Of a DNA stretch of 45,143 nucleotides, positions 31,147-40,437 are shown piece by piece (the stretch's first letter is position 1; every line of letters starts with the position of its first letter). The notes under the pieces were generated by a model. That model saw nothing but the letters and a program-made list of their open reading frames with translations. It did no database searches and was not told the DNA's origin. The position numbers were made by a program, and so were the translations under genes. Source of the DNA: Bacilli bacterium (GTDB lineage Bacteria; Bacillota_I; Bacilli_A; RF39; UBA660); NCBI GenBank assembly GCA_900768815.1, contig CAAGEE010000020.1, positions 1-45,143 on the forward strand. The letters are read 5' to 3'.

Positions 31147-33738
31147 ATGTATACAGGACTAAATAATGAAGAGGTTTTAGCAAGTAGGAAGAAATATGGA
31201 ACTAATGCAATTACTAGTAAAAAGAAAAATAGCTTTTTTAAACTTTTTATAGAAACCCTAGCTGATCCGATTATTAAAATTCTACTTATAGCTCTAGCAA
31301 TTAAAACTATATTTTTATTTCATGACTTTGACTGGTTTGAAACAATTGGTATTGTAGTAGCAATATTAGTAGCATCTCTTATTTCATCAATTTCTGAATA
31401 TGGTAGTGAATCTGCTTTTGAAAGACTCCAAGAAGAAGCATCAAAAATTAAATGCAAAGTAAAAAGAGAAAATAAAATCCTAGAAATACCTATAGATGAA
31501 ATAGTTGTCAATGACATCGTAATACTCCAATCAGGAGATAGAATTCCAGCTGACGGAATTATCGTTTCGGGTGAAATAGAAGTTGACGAATCAAGTCTTA
31601 ATGGAGAAACTATTGAAGTAACCAAAAATCAAAATATAAATAACTTGGTTTATCGAGGAACTATAGTTTATTCTAAAGAAGCCTTAATGCAAGTGAAAAA
31701 AGTAGGGGATAGCACTTATTACGGACAAATGACTCAAGAATTACAAGAAACAACACCAGACAGTCCTCTAAAAATACGTCTTCGTAAATTAGCAAACACT
31801 ATTAGTATTATTGGTTACATAAGTGCAGCTCTAGTTAGCTTTTCATATCTATTTTCAGAAATAGTTGTTCAAAATAACTTTATTTCAAGAGATATTATAA
31901 CTACTATAACTAATATTCCACTAATGTTTAAATATATTCTCCATACTCTTACGCTGAGTGTCACAATAATAGTAGTTGCTGTCCCCGAAGGATTGCCTAT
32001 GATGATAACACTAGTCCTCTCATCTAATATGAAAAAAATGTTAAAAAGAAATGTCTTAGTACGTAAACTAGTAGGTATAGAAACTGCTGGCAGCCTGAAC
32101 ATCTTATTTACTGATAAAACTGGTACACTAACCAAAGGCCAACTTGAAGTAGTGAGCATTTTAACTGGCGAAAAAAAAGAATTTATTTCTGAAAAAGAAT
32201 TCCTAAACTACCACACATTTTCTAATTATTTAAAATATGCCTGTATCTACAATAATTCTAGCTATTATGATGAGAAAAACAATGTAGTAGGTGGCAATAT
32301 TACTGATAGAGCTATTCTTAAATTTATCAAAAGCCCAGTTGAAAAAAACATCAGGAAACTAAAAGTAACGCCATTTGATAGTACAAAAAAGTACTCATCA
32401 ACAATTCTAGATTTACAAGAACCAACTAATTTTATTAAAGGTGCTCCTGACAAAATTCTTCCTCTTTGTACTTCTTATCTAACTCTGGACGGAAAAAAGA
32501 GGACTCTTCTAGCCAAAGATGACATCATGAATGATATAAAACGAAAAACAAGCAATGGAATAAGAGCCATTCTTTTAGCTTATAATGATAATTATCATTA
32601 TGAAGAACTAAGTCGTCTAACTCTAATAGGAATCATTTACTTAAAAGACGAAGTACGAAAAGAAGCTATAGAAGGACTTGAGCTCGTAAAAAAAGCTGGT
32701 GTCCAAGTTGTTATGATAACTGGTGATAGTAAAGAAACAGCTCTAAGTATTGCTAAAGAAACTAAATTAGTAACAAGTGATTCTGATATAGTTTTAACTC
32801 ATCAAGAACTAGAAAACTATACAGACGAAGAACTAAAAAAGATTATTCCCAATCTAAGAGTAGTTGCTAGAAGTCTTCCTCAAGATAAAAGTAGGCTAGT
32901 CAAAATATCTGAGGAACTAAATCTCGTTACTGGTATGACAGGCGATGGAGTAAATGATGCTCCAGCCTTAAAAAAAGCCGATGTTGGCTTTGCTATGGGA
33001 TCTGGTTCGGAAGTTTGTAAAGAAGCAAGTGACATAGTCATTTTAGATGATAACTTTTTATCTATTTCAAACGCTATTTTATTTGGTAGAACTATTTTTA
33101 AAAGTATCAGGAAATTTATCATTTTTCAATTAACTATAAACCTCTGTGCCGTAAGCCTTTCTATAATAGGCCCCTTTATTGGCATAGAAACTCCAGTTAC
33201 AATAGTTCAAATGCTTTGGATCAATATGATAATGGACACCTTAGCTGGAATTGCTTTCTCCTATGAGCCTCCTTTAAAATCTTATATGAATGAACCACCA
33301 AAGAAAAAAGAAGAACCAATTATAAACAAATATATGTATGGTGAAATACTTTTTACAGGAATCTATTCATCTATATTATGTTTAATATTTTTAACAAGCA
33401 GTACTATTCGTTCATTTTATAGATATGATACTACTGATAAGTATTTCATGACTGCCTTCTTTGCCTTATTTATATTTATGGGTATCTTTAATAGTTTCAA
33501 TGCTAGAACAACAAGAATAAATATTCTCTCAAACATCTTCAAAAATAAAGCTTTCCTAATCGTAACTTTAATAATCGTTATAGTTCAATTATATCTAATC
33601 TATTATGGTGGAGAATTATTTAGAGCCTTTGGTCTCACCTTAAAAGAAATTCAAATTACCATTCTTTTAGCCGCAACAGTTATTCCTATTGATTGGATTA
33701 GAAAACTAATAGTAAAAAGAACACATTCTTCTATTTAA
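31147..33738 (+). CDS. Calcium-transporting P-type ATPase (PMCA/type II)
   Basis: 863 residues. It exports Ca2+ using ATP. The phosphorylated aspartate is D323 in DKTGTLT. The ion-site motif VPEGLPM lies in M4. The actuator loop reads SSLNGET where TGES is usual. MITGDSKETA and TGDGVNDAPALKKADVGFAMG form the hinge. About ten membrane segments are predicted: two pairs before the cytoplasmic domains and six after. The N-terminal cation-ATPase domain (TGLNNEEVLASRKKYGTNAI) is present. The start follows AAGGAGG. The combination is that of bacterial SERCA/PMCA-like pumps; Ca2+ is the family default. Confidence 0.9.
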   Translation: MYTGLNNEEVLASRKKYGTNAITSKKKNSFFKLFIETLADPIIKILLIALAIKTIFLFHDFDWFETIGIVVAILVASLISSISEYGSESAFERLQEEASKIKCKVKRENKILEIPIDEIVVNDIVILQSGDRIPADGIIVSGEIEVDESSLNGETIEVTKNQNINNLVYRGTIVYSKEALMQVKKVGDSTYYGQMTQELQETTPDSPLKIRLRKLANTISIIGYISAALVSFSYLFSEIVVQNNFISRDIITTITNIPLMFKYILHTLTLSVTIIVVAVPEGLPMMITLVLSSNMKKMLKRNVLVRKLVGIETAGSLNILFTDKTGTLTKGQLEVVSILTGEKKEFISEKEFLNYHTFSNYLKYACIYNNSSYYDEKNNVVGGNITDRAILKFIKSPVEKNIRKLKVTPFDSTKKYSSTILDLQEPTNFIKGAPDKILPLCTSYLTLDGKKRTLLAKDDIMNDIKRKTSNGIRAILLAYNDNYHYEELSRLTLIGIIYLKDEVRKEAIEGLELVKKAGVQVVMITGDSKETALSIAKETKLVTSDSDIVLTHQELENYTDEELKKIIPNLRVVARSLPQDKSRLVKISEELNLVTGMTGDGVNDAPALKKADVGFAMGSGSEVCKEASDIVILDDNFLSISNAILFGRTIFKSIRKFIIFQLTINLCAVSLSIIGPFIGIETPVTIVQMLWINMIMDTLAGIAFSYEPPLKSYMNEPPKKKEEPIINKYMYGEILFTGIYSSILCLIFLTSSTIRSFYRYDTTDKYFMTAFFALFIFMGIFNSFNARTTRINILSNIFKNKAFLIVTLIIVIVQLYLIYYGGELFRAFGLTLKEIQITILLAATVIPIDWIRKLIVKRTHSSI

Positions 33739-33835
33739 ATCACAAATTTACAAGCTTTTCAACTTATACTAAAAAAAATCACCACTCAGTCATCTTTTAT
33801 TTTTCTCACCTGAAGAAACCAAAACCTCCCACAAC

Positions 33836-33871
33836 AAAAAACTTTGACCCAACACAGTCAAAGTTTTAATT
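33836..33871. terminator. Bidirectional terminator between the P-ATPase and the ABC operon
   Basis: AACTTTGAC pairs with GTCAAAGTT, flanked by A and T runs, just beyond the end of the last ABC gene. Confidence 0.85.
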
Positions 33872-33877
33872 TTGTAC

Positions 33878-34672
33878 TTATGCCCTTGCTACCATCAAAT
33901 TACTTGAAGAATATCTTTTTAATCCTTTATAAAATATTAAGAAAGAAAGACTTACTAATAGAACAGTAACTCCTATTACTAATAAGAACAAATATGTATT
34001 GAATTTTCCTATAACATAAACTGGTATATATACAGTTAATCCAACTGGTATTAATGTATACAACAATACTTTAACAACCCCTTTAAATATTCCATCTGGG
34101 TATGTAGAAAATTGTGTCATTAAATTATTGCCAGTATCTGCTATAAAGTCAGATTTATTAATCCAAAAACTTAAACTTCCAAGTATTATCGCAATAGATG
34201 TTAATATTAAACTTCCTGTAATCGCAAACAATACAAATAGTAAGAATACCCTTACTGAAAATCCATATATAAATACAATTATTACGCCATATAATATATC
34301 CCCAATTGCTGAAGCTGAAATAGTAGAAGTTATTGCCGCCAATAAAACATTCTTTGGCTGTACTAAAAACGCATCCAACTTTCCAGTATTAATAGTATCA
34401 GACAACTTATATGCACTTTCAAAGAAAAAGTGTGAAATTCCAAATGTTGTTGAAGTTAATCCCCAGAGAAGTAATACTTGCTTTAGCCCATATCCTCCAA
34501 TGTTATCTTTTAACGAAAATAATATTATCCACTGTACAATGAAACACGCATTATTAAGAATCATAAAAATAACATTCATTAAAAAAGTTGTCTTATTTAA
34601 CATTTCTCTCATCAACGCATATTTAACAGACAAGAAATTTACCTTTAATTGATTTTTAACCTCCGTTAACAT
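33878..34672 (-). CDS. ABC-2 type transporter permease (second permease)
   Basis: 264 residues with six predicted membrane segments. The pattern is that of the ABC-2 permease branch often found as two different permeases with one ATPase (TGKLDAFLVQPKNVLL is the typical loop after the second segment pair). It overlaps the first permease by 17 bases and is the last gene of the operon. The substrate is unknown; such transporters export drugs, lipids or peptides. Confidence 0.82.
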   Translation of the reverse strand: MLTEVKNQLKVNFLSVKYALMREMLNKTTFLMNVIFMILNNACFIVQWIILFSLKDNIGGYGLKQVLLLWGLTSTTFGISHFFFESAYKLSDTINTGKLDAFLVQPKNVLLAAITSTISASAIGDILYGVIIVFIYGFSVRVFLLFVLFAITGSLILTSIAIILGSLSFWINKSDFIADTGNNLMTQFSTYPDGIFKGVVKVLLYTLIPVGLTVYIPVYVIGKFNTYLFLLVIGVTVLLVSLSFLIFYKGLKRYSSSNLMVARA

Positions 34673-35447
34673 TAAGCTTTTTCACCCCTTTCTTGTATAG
34701 TAACGAACACAATAAATATGTAAGTCCCAAGTAAATAATCTGTGCACCAATAACTCTGCACCATAAACTAAAACTAAAGTTTACAAATAACTTTGCTGGT
34801 CCATAGGAAACAACATAAATAGGGCTATAAGAAATTATTGGCTGCAAACTTGCAGGAAAATACTCGATTGGAAATATTGTTCCAAGTACCAAAATAAATT
34901 TACTATATACCCAATACAATGGATTTGCATCTTCAATATAAAAGGAAATAAGTCCGATAAAAGCTATCAACAATGTACTTATAAGCGTTGCTAGTACCAT
35001 TGTAATAAATACAAGTAGTATTCCTAAAACACTTATATCTGGCAATCCCTTTAGAAAAACAACGCCAATGAATGAACCAATTATTGCCAATAGAACAAAC
35101 TTAATTGTAACGTTACCTAAATGACTAAAAACAGAATACAACACATAGTTATAAGGTTTATTAATATTATAGGCAATATTTCCACCTCGAACATCATCAG
35201 CAATCTTTTTACATAATTTTCTTCCTCCTAATGACATCCATAAAATCTCCGTAATAATAACATACCAAATCATTTGACTCATAGTATAACCATTGATCAA
35301 TTGTGTAGAATCAGCATACAAATATCCCCATAAGTTATAAAATATTAACATCAAAACACAAAATCCTACAAATCCCACTAGAATATTAAGAATGTATTGT
35401 AAGTTACTCATCAACTCAAACTTATATATTAAGAAATATTTTTTCAT
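34656..35447 (-). CDS. ABC-2 type transporter permease (first permease)
   Basis: 263 residues, six predicted membrane segments, with the loop DDVRGGNIAYNINKPYNYVL in the position of the second permease's similar loop. Its ATG overlaps the stop of the ATPase gene by 4 bases, and its end overlaps the second permease, so the three genes form one translationally coupled operon. It probably forms a heterodimer with the other permease. Confidence 0.82.
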   Translation of the reverse strand: MKKYFLIYKFELMSNLQYILNILVGFVGFCVLMLIFYNLWGYLYADSTQLINGYTMSQMIWYVIITEILWMSLGGRKLCKKIADDVRGGNIAYNINKPYNYVLYSVFSHLGNVTIKFVLLAIIGSFIGVVFLKGLPDISVLGILLVFITMVLATLISTLLIAFIGLISFYIEDANPLYWVYSKFILVLGTIFPIEYFPASLQPIISYSPIYVVSYGPAKLFVNFSFSLWCRVIGAQIIYLGLTYLLCSLLYKKGVKKLNVNGG

Positions 35448-36427
35448 CTTTTCTCACCATTCTTATAAATATCACTGATTATATCCTCAAGTGGTGTATT
35501 AGAAATATTTATATCAACAATATTATCAGGATTAAGTAACTTTAAAGCATCCGTAACACTTCTTTTCGTTGTATCAACTTCAATCTTTAAATTATATCCT
35601 TTGTCTTTTAAAATTGTTAGACCATCTTCATCATCTAAATTTACTTTTTCTCTCATTTTTACTTCAACAATTTTTTTATTTAAGTAATGGTATTTTAAAT
35701 TTTCCATTGTATCATCTAACACAACCTTACCATCATTGATAATGATAACTCTCTTACATAACTTTTCTATATCTGAAACATCATGACTTGTTAGAAATAT
35801 TGTCGTTTTATATTCTTTATTCATTCGTTTAATCAATGTACGGATATTTTCTTTAACGACTGGATCAAGACCTATTGTAGGTTCATCTAAAAATAACACG
35901 CTAGGTTCATGAATTAAGGAAGCGACTATTTCACAACGTATCCTTTGCCCTAAACTTAAATTTCTAACAGGCGTATCAATAAATTCATCTAATTCAAAAA
36001 CTTGTTTTAACTCTTCAATTTTCTTTTCCAAAGCAAATTCTGGAATATCATAAATAGCTCCAAAAAACTTAAAATTATCATATGGAGTTAAATGCATCCA
36101 TAATTGTTCCTTTTGCCCAAATACTGTTCCAATATTATAAGCTAATTTCTTTCTTTCTTTTCGTGGATCAATATCCATTACTTTTATATCTCCTTTATCA
36201 GGATAAAGAATACCTGTTAACATCTTAATAGTTGTACTTTTTCCTGCTCCATTAGGCCCAATAAAAGCAATCATTTCTCCTTTATCTACCTTAAAGCTTA
36301 TATTTTTAACGGCTTTTATTTGTTTATATTGAGGCTTAAACATGGATTTAAGACTACCTTTAAAACCTTTACCCTTAATTTTTACTTTAAAGCTTTTTGA
36401 TAGATTTTTTACTTCAATTATTGCCAT
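35444..36427 (-). CDS. ABC transporter ATPase (exporter type)
   Basis: 327 residues from ATG 36427, where the typical MAIIEVKNLSKSF N-terminus begins, with GGATGTGA upstream; an in-frame ATG 57 bases further upstream lacks this support. The Walker A is GPNGAGKST (57-65), the signature LSLGQRIR and the Walker B VLFLDEPTIGLD, with the switch His in LTSHDVSD. Insertion of GFKGSLKSMFKPQYKQI before strand 3 and a C-terminal extension are typical of the ABC-2 partner ATPases. It heads the three-gene operon and lies behind an unusual ~200-base leader with a terminator. Confidence 0.9.
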   Translation of the reverse strand: MAIIEVKNLSKSFKVKIKGKGFKGSLKSMFKPQYKQIKAVKNISFKVDKGEMIAFIGPNGAGKSTTIKMLTGILYPDKGDIKVMDIDPRKERKKLAYNIGTVFGQKEQLWMHLTPYDNFKFFGAIYDIPEFALEKKIEELKQVFELDEFIDTPVRNLSLGQRIRCEIVASLIHEPSVLFLDEPTIGLDPVVKENIRTLIKRMNKEYKTTIFLTSHDVSDIEKLCKRVIIINDGKVVLDDTMENLKYHYLNKKIVEVKMREKVNLDDEDGLTILKDKGYNLKIEVDTTKRSVTDALKLLNPDNIVDINISNTPLEDIISDIYKNGEKR

Positions 36428-36514
36428 AAAATAAATCACATCCTTTCTATTATCCTTTAGTCTCTTAAAACTATTATATGACATAAGTACTCATAAAACC
36501 AAAGGTTTAATTCT

Positions 36515-36626
36515 AGTCGAGCAAACAAAAAATCACTTCAAAAAATGAAGTGACTCCGTACTTTATTGTTCGTGTAGGACTATACCCTATGCAGCTCGAT
36601 AAATCTTATGCATACTCACTCGACTT
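36515..36626 (-). promoter_or_regulatory. Candidate riboswitch or attenuator leader of the ABC operon
   Basis: About 110 bases transcribed leftward from a strong promoter into a terminator. It has a 6-bp hairpin (TATGCA/TGCATA) and an 8-codon frame (MHKIYRAA, 36587-36613) with a weak ribosome site. CTCGACT/AGTCGAG (36619-36625 with 36515-36521) could pair across the terminator; the same downstream strand could instead pair with an internal TCGAGC (about 36594-36599). This gives two alternative folds. I do not recognise a known riboswitch class (purine, SAM, T-box, guanidine, c-di-GMP, Mn2+ and preQ1 landmarks are missing). Confidence 0.5.
36525..36553 (-). terminator. Terminator inside the leader of the ABC operon
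   Basis: TCACTTCA (36533-36540) pairs with TGAAGTGA (36546-36553), and on the minus strand the stem is followed by T8. It lies between the promoter and the ATPase start, so it acts as an attenuator. Confidence 0.82.
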
Positions 36627-36632
36627 GCCACC

Positions 36633-36661
36633 ATGATAACATAGTAAAAGATTTCTGTCAA
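36633..36661 (-). promoter_or_regulatory. Promoter of the ABC operon
   Basis: On the minus strand a consensus TTGACA (36661-36656), a 17-base spacer and TATCAT (36638-36633) preceded by TG-n. This is one of the strongest promoters in the window. Confidence 0.75.
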
Positions 36662-36724
36662 CCTAAAAATGTTTACAAAACACAACGTTATCATTTTTAT
36701 AATTAGCCAGACGGCAAAACATAC

Positions 36725-36870
36725 ATTCAAAAAAGCTTGAATCAAAATAAAAGGCTCAACAAAAGAATACACTCAAGATAAAAATCTCAATCAAAATAAA
36801 GTCTTCATTCAAAATTAAATTCTCACAAAAAAAGATCCAAATCAAATCAAAATCTTCGCTCAAACCAAAA
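36725..36870. repeat. Degenerate A-rich short repeats
   Basis: Repeated variants of TCAAAATAAAA followed by TCT or CTC occur about every 18 bases (for example TCAAAATAAAAGG, TCAAAATAAAGTC, TCAAAATTAAATTC, TCAAATCAAAATC). They fill the gap between the ABC promoter and the FemX terminator. The function is unknown; they may simply be low-complexity sequence. Confidence 0.35.
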
Positions 36871-36910
36871 TTAAAAGGACTGTAGCTCCAACTCTATATG
36901 TTACAATCCT
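36871..36910 (-). terminator. Terminator of the FemX-like gene
   Basis: AGGACTGTA (36876-36884) pairs with TACAATCCT (36902-36910, one G-U), and on the minus strand is followed by TTTTAATTTT. Confidence 0.75.
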
Positions 36911-36916
36911 CTATCT

Positions 36917-38116
36917 CTATTTACGTATCTTTCTAACTAACTCATTAAAGTAGTAGAACCAATTAATAGGTAAGTAGAAGTCTCCAATTAACTCTTCTAC
37001 ATGACCGCCAAACCCCTTCTTAAATTCATAAACTCCATCGGCATTCTTACCAGTACTAAAGTCTCCTTTAATACCATAGAAATTATACTTTTTATACTTA
37101 TTTTCAACAGCATATTTAATCATTATCCACTGAATTAAATATTGAGCATAAAAGTTATTATACTTATCAACATTACCACTAAATAAGTAAATAACTTCAT
37201 CTCCATATAACATAAACATTGAAGCAGATATTGGTATCATATCCTCATCATACTTAGAAATTTCATTCAATCTATTAGTTAAAGAATCAATATTCTTCTT
37301 AACTTCTTTAGCACTATTATTCTCTTTATTATAGAACTTATCATACTTTTTATTATAACCATCTAATTCTTCTGTAATTTGTTTCTTATACTTAACAACA
37401 TCTAAATAAGCAATTAAAAATCTAACGTCCTTACCAAATGATTTATACATTTCTTGATAGTATTCTAAACTTCTATCCGAAAAACCAATCAACTTACTTG
37501 TCTGTTCTGTAATCCTTTTAAAAGTAGGTAAGTCATCATACTCAATATCTTTAACAATAATACCAAATTTTTCTGCCTTCTTAATCTTACTTAAATGATG
37601 TGGTTTAAAGTCTTTAACAACTTCTTCAAATGTCTTATTTTCTAAATCTATTACATACTGCCATCTAACTTGGTACCTTGTATCATAGCCAACTGTATAT
37701 CCTGCATGAATATAACCATGTTTTTTTAGTATTTCGACTATATTAGTATTATCATATTCGCCAGTAACTTGACCATTAGCATCTCGACTTTTACACAAAA
37801 TGTTAGGATCAATATGTAATACATATCCTCTTTTACTCTTAATAAACTTTTTAATTTCTTTTGTAAAAAAGCTTAAAAGCTCTTCATCATTATAATCTAA
37901 TAAAAGTCCTCTAGGTGAATAGAAATAATTATATCCAAATCTATTAGTTCTAGCTGTTAATCTTGCCGCCGCTACAACCTTTTTATTTTTTATAACGCCC
38001 ACATAATATGCACAAACTCCTTTTATATCCATTTTAGGAGATTGCATAAAACTATCTAATTCACTCTTAGTTAAATATGAAACAAATTCTTTTTCATTTA
38101 ATTCTCTAAATTCCAT
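36917..38116 (-). CDS. FemX/MurM-like peptidoglycan interpeptide-bridge ligase
   Basis: 399 residues of the FemAB family, which uses aminoacyl-tRNA to add residues to the lipid II stem peptide. The double acyltransferase (GNAT-like) fold is indicated by FMQSPKMDIKG, YFYSPRGLLLDY, then FKPHHLSKIKKAEKFGI and the C-terminal AQYLIQWIMIKYAVENKY and KYNFYGIKGDF. A helical arm (about 250-290, KKIDSLTNRLNEIS) interrupts the second domain, as in FemA/MurM. The added residue cannot be read from sequence. It is monocistronic. Confidence 0.87.
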   Translation of the reverse strand: MEFRELNEKEFVSYLTKSELDSFMQSPKMDIKGVCAYYVGVIKNKKVVAAARLTARTNRFGYNYFYSPRGLLLDYNDEELLSFFTKEIKKFIKSKRGYVLHIDPNILCKSRDANGQVTGEYDNTNIVEILKKHGYIHAGYTVGYDTRYQVRWQYVIDLENKTFEEVVKDFKPHHLSKIKKAEKFGIIVKDIEYDDLPTFKRITEQTSKLIGFSDRSLEYYQEMYKSFGKDVRFLIAYLDVVKYKKQITEELDGYNKKYDKFYNKENNSAKEVKKNIDSLTNRLNEISKYDEDMIPISASMFMLYGDEVIYLFSGNVDKYNNFYAQYLIQWIMIKYAVENKYKKYNFYGIKGDFSTGKNADGVYEFKKGFGGHVEELIGDFYLPINWFYYFNELVRKIRK

Positions 38117-38202
38117 ATAAACACTCCTTCTAAAATAGTCTTTCTTATCTATTATATCATTTATTATTATGAGTAGGGCAAATTTATCTATACAATAAAT
38201 TA

Positions 38203-39114
38203 TTATTCTATTTCACCCTTTGTAATATAATCAACCAATCCATCTTCCATATTAATATTTGTTGGTACAATATATTTAGCATGAACTCGGTGTGCAATAA
38301 CATTAGTTAGCATTTTCATAGCTCTAGAACCATCAAACCATAATGGATTATCACTATTTTTTCTTATTTTATCAAGCGAATCCTCCATACACATTCTATC
38401 ATACTTATCGCTGGTCCTAATTCCTAACATGTACTTTTGCTTATCATCCTCATATAATGTATTCTTCTTCAATTTATATCCCGCATTATTATACCAATAA
38501 GGATGATCTCCTCCAGCTAATATTAAAATATCGCATTTTGTATCAAAATTTCCAATTAAAGAATCAACATATGAAGTAACTTCTTCAAAAGTACAAGTAG
38601 GTACATCATCTTTCAAAGACTCAAACTTATTGGTAATATCGACACATCCAAAATTTAAATATTTTCTCTCAGTGATTTGTCCATTATTGACAACTATTAA
38701 CTCAACAGAGCCACCACCACCAATAAAAATACCAATGTTACCATTATATTCAATATCGTTGTAGCAGCCATAAGCTGTATACAAAGCTTCCTCTTCTTGT
38801 GAAACAACTCTAATCTTTAAACCGTACTTTTCACTCAACGTATCATTAATTTCTTTCAACTCATCATCAGAAATAAGTCTAAAAATACTACATCCAAAAA
38901 TATAAATATTTTTAGTATATTCCAAAACTTCCTCAATAATTTCATCTAATTTATTCAAATCATCTTTTACTATTTTCTTATCAATACCATAATTCTTTTT
39001 AAATTCTATTGTCATAATTCCATTATATATAATTTTACCATTATCATAAATATGAGTCTTAGTATTACTACTTCCAATTTCTATAATTGCAAAAATATTA
39101 TTCAAATTAATCAC
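38203..39114 (-). CDS. Ppx/GppA-type phosphatase-like protein
   Basis: 303 residues. The ASKHA-fold nucleotide-binding motifs are visible: FAIIEIGSSNTKTHIY at the N-terminus, SQEEEALYTAYG in the middle (the family catalytic-Glu region), and NIGIFIGGGGSVELIVV. The relatives are exopolyphosphatase and (p)ppGpp 5'-phosphatase. It is a short form with no C-terminal HD domain, so polyphosphate or pppGpp hydrolysis is possible but not assured. Confidence 0.82.
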   Translation of the reverse strand: MINLNNIFAIIEIGSSNTKTHIYDNGKIIYNGIMTIEFKKNYGIDKKIVKDDLNKLDEIIEEVLEYTKNIYIFGCSIFRLISDDELKEINDTLSEKYGLKIRVVSQEEEALYTAYGCYNDIEYNGNIGIFIGGGGSVELIVVNNGQITERKYLNFGCVDITNKFESLKDDVPTCTFEEVTSYVDSLIGNFDTKCDILILAGGDHPYWYNNAGYKLKKNTLYEDDKQKYMLGIRTSDKYDRMCMEDSLDKIRKNSDNPLWFDGSRAMKMLTNVIAHRVHAKYIVPTNINMEDGLVDYITKGEIE

Positions 39115-39288
39115 CCATATTAATTATATAATATAAAGCATTCTATGTCTTTAAAAAGACATGTATTTTACTAAGATAAGTGTTAAAGGATACTCCAAAT
39201 CAAACATATAAAAGAAGAACTCGAAAACGAAATATAAAAAATGATTTTTTCTAAGTTTATCAACTATTATAAAATTACTTAAAAATAA

Positions 39289-39750
39289 CTAATCACCATT
39301 TAATAAACTTCTTAGTTTTTCTATTTTTTCTTCATCTTTTACATATTCAAATCTTTCTTTAATAAAATTTAAAGAACCTCGTTTTTCAAAACTATATCTA
39401 GGTATTAATTGCACATGAAAATGATTCATTGGTCCATCACACATAGTACATAAGTAAACACTTTCTGCTTTATAAACATCTTTTATTATATTCATCGCTA
39501 TCTTAGCAAAAACAAAAACCTCTTTACATAAATCATCTGGTATTTCCATCATATCTTTATAATGCTTTTTAGAGGAAATAATTGTATGTCCCTTTGCTCT
39601 GGGATTCCCACATAAAAAGCATTCGAAATTATCATTTTCAAACAACATCATCTCTGTATTGTCTCCATACAAACAATTATCATGTTCTCTATTATAACAA
39701 GTAGGACAAATCCCTCTATCTGTAAGCATTGCCGCTGTAAGCTTTTCCAA
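39289..39750 (-). CDS. HIT-family protein
   Basis: About 153 residues. The HIT active-site motif is NHFHVQLIPRY (H-x-H-x-Q form, as in nucleotide hydrolases or phosphorylases of the HIT superfamily rather than canonical HINT). The N-terminus has CPTCYNREHDNC and CFLCGNPRAKGH, a probable zinc site. The start is unsure: TTG at 39750 behind AAGGTGG is chosen; ATG at 39771 would add seven residues, and an ATG further in would remove a few. The substrate is unknown. Confidence 0.8.
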   Translation of the reverse strand: MEKLTAAMLTDRGICPTCYNREHDNCLYGDNTEMMLFENDNFECFLCGNPRAKGHTIISSKKHYKDMMEIPDDLCKEVFVFAKIAMNIIKDVYKAESVYLCTMCDGPMNHFHVQLIPRYSFEKRGSLNFIKERFEYVKDEEKIEKLRSLLNGD

Positions 39751-39900
39751 AATTACACCACCTTTATACAATTATTATAATATAAACACAAATGTTAAGT
39801 ACTAACATTTTATGTAAAACTGTCTATTTATTAAAAAAATAACATAAAATATTTAAAAATCTAATATAATTTGATAATATTATTAAAGGTGATTTATTTT

Positions 39901-40371
39901 ATGTTAAAAAAATATTTAATAGTTTTTCTAGTATCGATGGTACCATTAATTGAATTACGTGGAGCTATACCTTACGCAGTTGGTTATAATTTACCACTTC
40001 TTCAATCTTATGTTATAGCAATAATAGGTAATATGTTACCTGTTCCAATTATATATTTATTTGCTCGTCGTGTCTTAGAGTGGGGCTGTGATAAAAAATA
40101 TATTGGTAAGTTTTTTACTTGGTGTTTAAAAAAAGGTCAAGCCGGTGGAGAAAAATTACAAAAGAAAGCAGGCAAGGGTTTATATTGGGCTCTATTCATA
40201 TTTGTTGGAATCCCACTTCCTGGAACAGGTGCTTGGACTGGTACCTTAGCAGCTTCAATTTTAGACATGGATTTTAAAAAGAGTGTAATTGCTGTAATGG
40301 GTGGAGTAATATTAGCTGGAATAATCATGGGTATTTTTTCACTAGGTATTTTTAAAGGAATCTTAGGATAA
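39901..40371 (+). CDS. Small multidrug export-type membrane protein (PF06695-like)
   Basis: 156 residues from ATG 39901, behind AAAGGTGAT. MVPLIELRGAIPYAVGYNLP and IGNMLPVPIIYLFARRVLEW, then FVGIPLPGTGAWTGTLAASIL, are the family's conserved blocks. Three to four membrane segments are predicted. The family name rests on sequence similarity to small export proteins; the substrate is unknown. It is convergent with the MazG-like gene. Confidence 0.85.
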   Translation: MLKKYLIVFLVSMVPLIELRGAIPYAVGYNLPLLQSYVIAIIGNMLPVPIIYLFARRVLEWGCDKKYIGKFFTWCLKKGQAGGEKLQKKAGKGLYWALFIFVGIPLPGTGAWTGTLAASILDMDFKKSVIAVMGGVILAGIIMGIFSLGIFKGILG

Positions 40372-40379
40372 GAAAATAA

Positions 40380-40437
40380 AAAAAGAAAAGTTACTTTCTA
40401 CATTCAAATGATTGTAGTAGTAGCTTTTCTTTTATTC
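40380..40437. terminator. Bidirectional terminator
   Basis: AAAAGAAAAG-x-TACT pairs with AGTA-x-CTTTTCTTTT across a 20-odd-base loop that itself contains CTACA/TGTAG. It serves both convergent genes. Confidence 0.7.
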
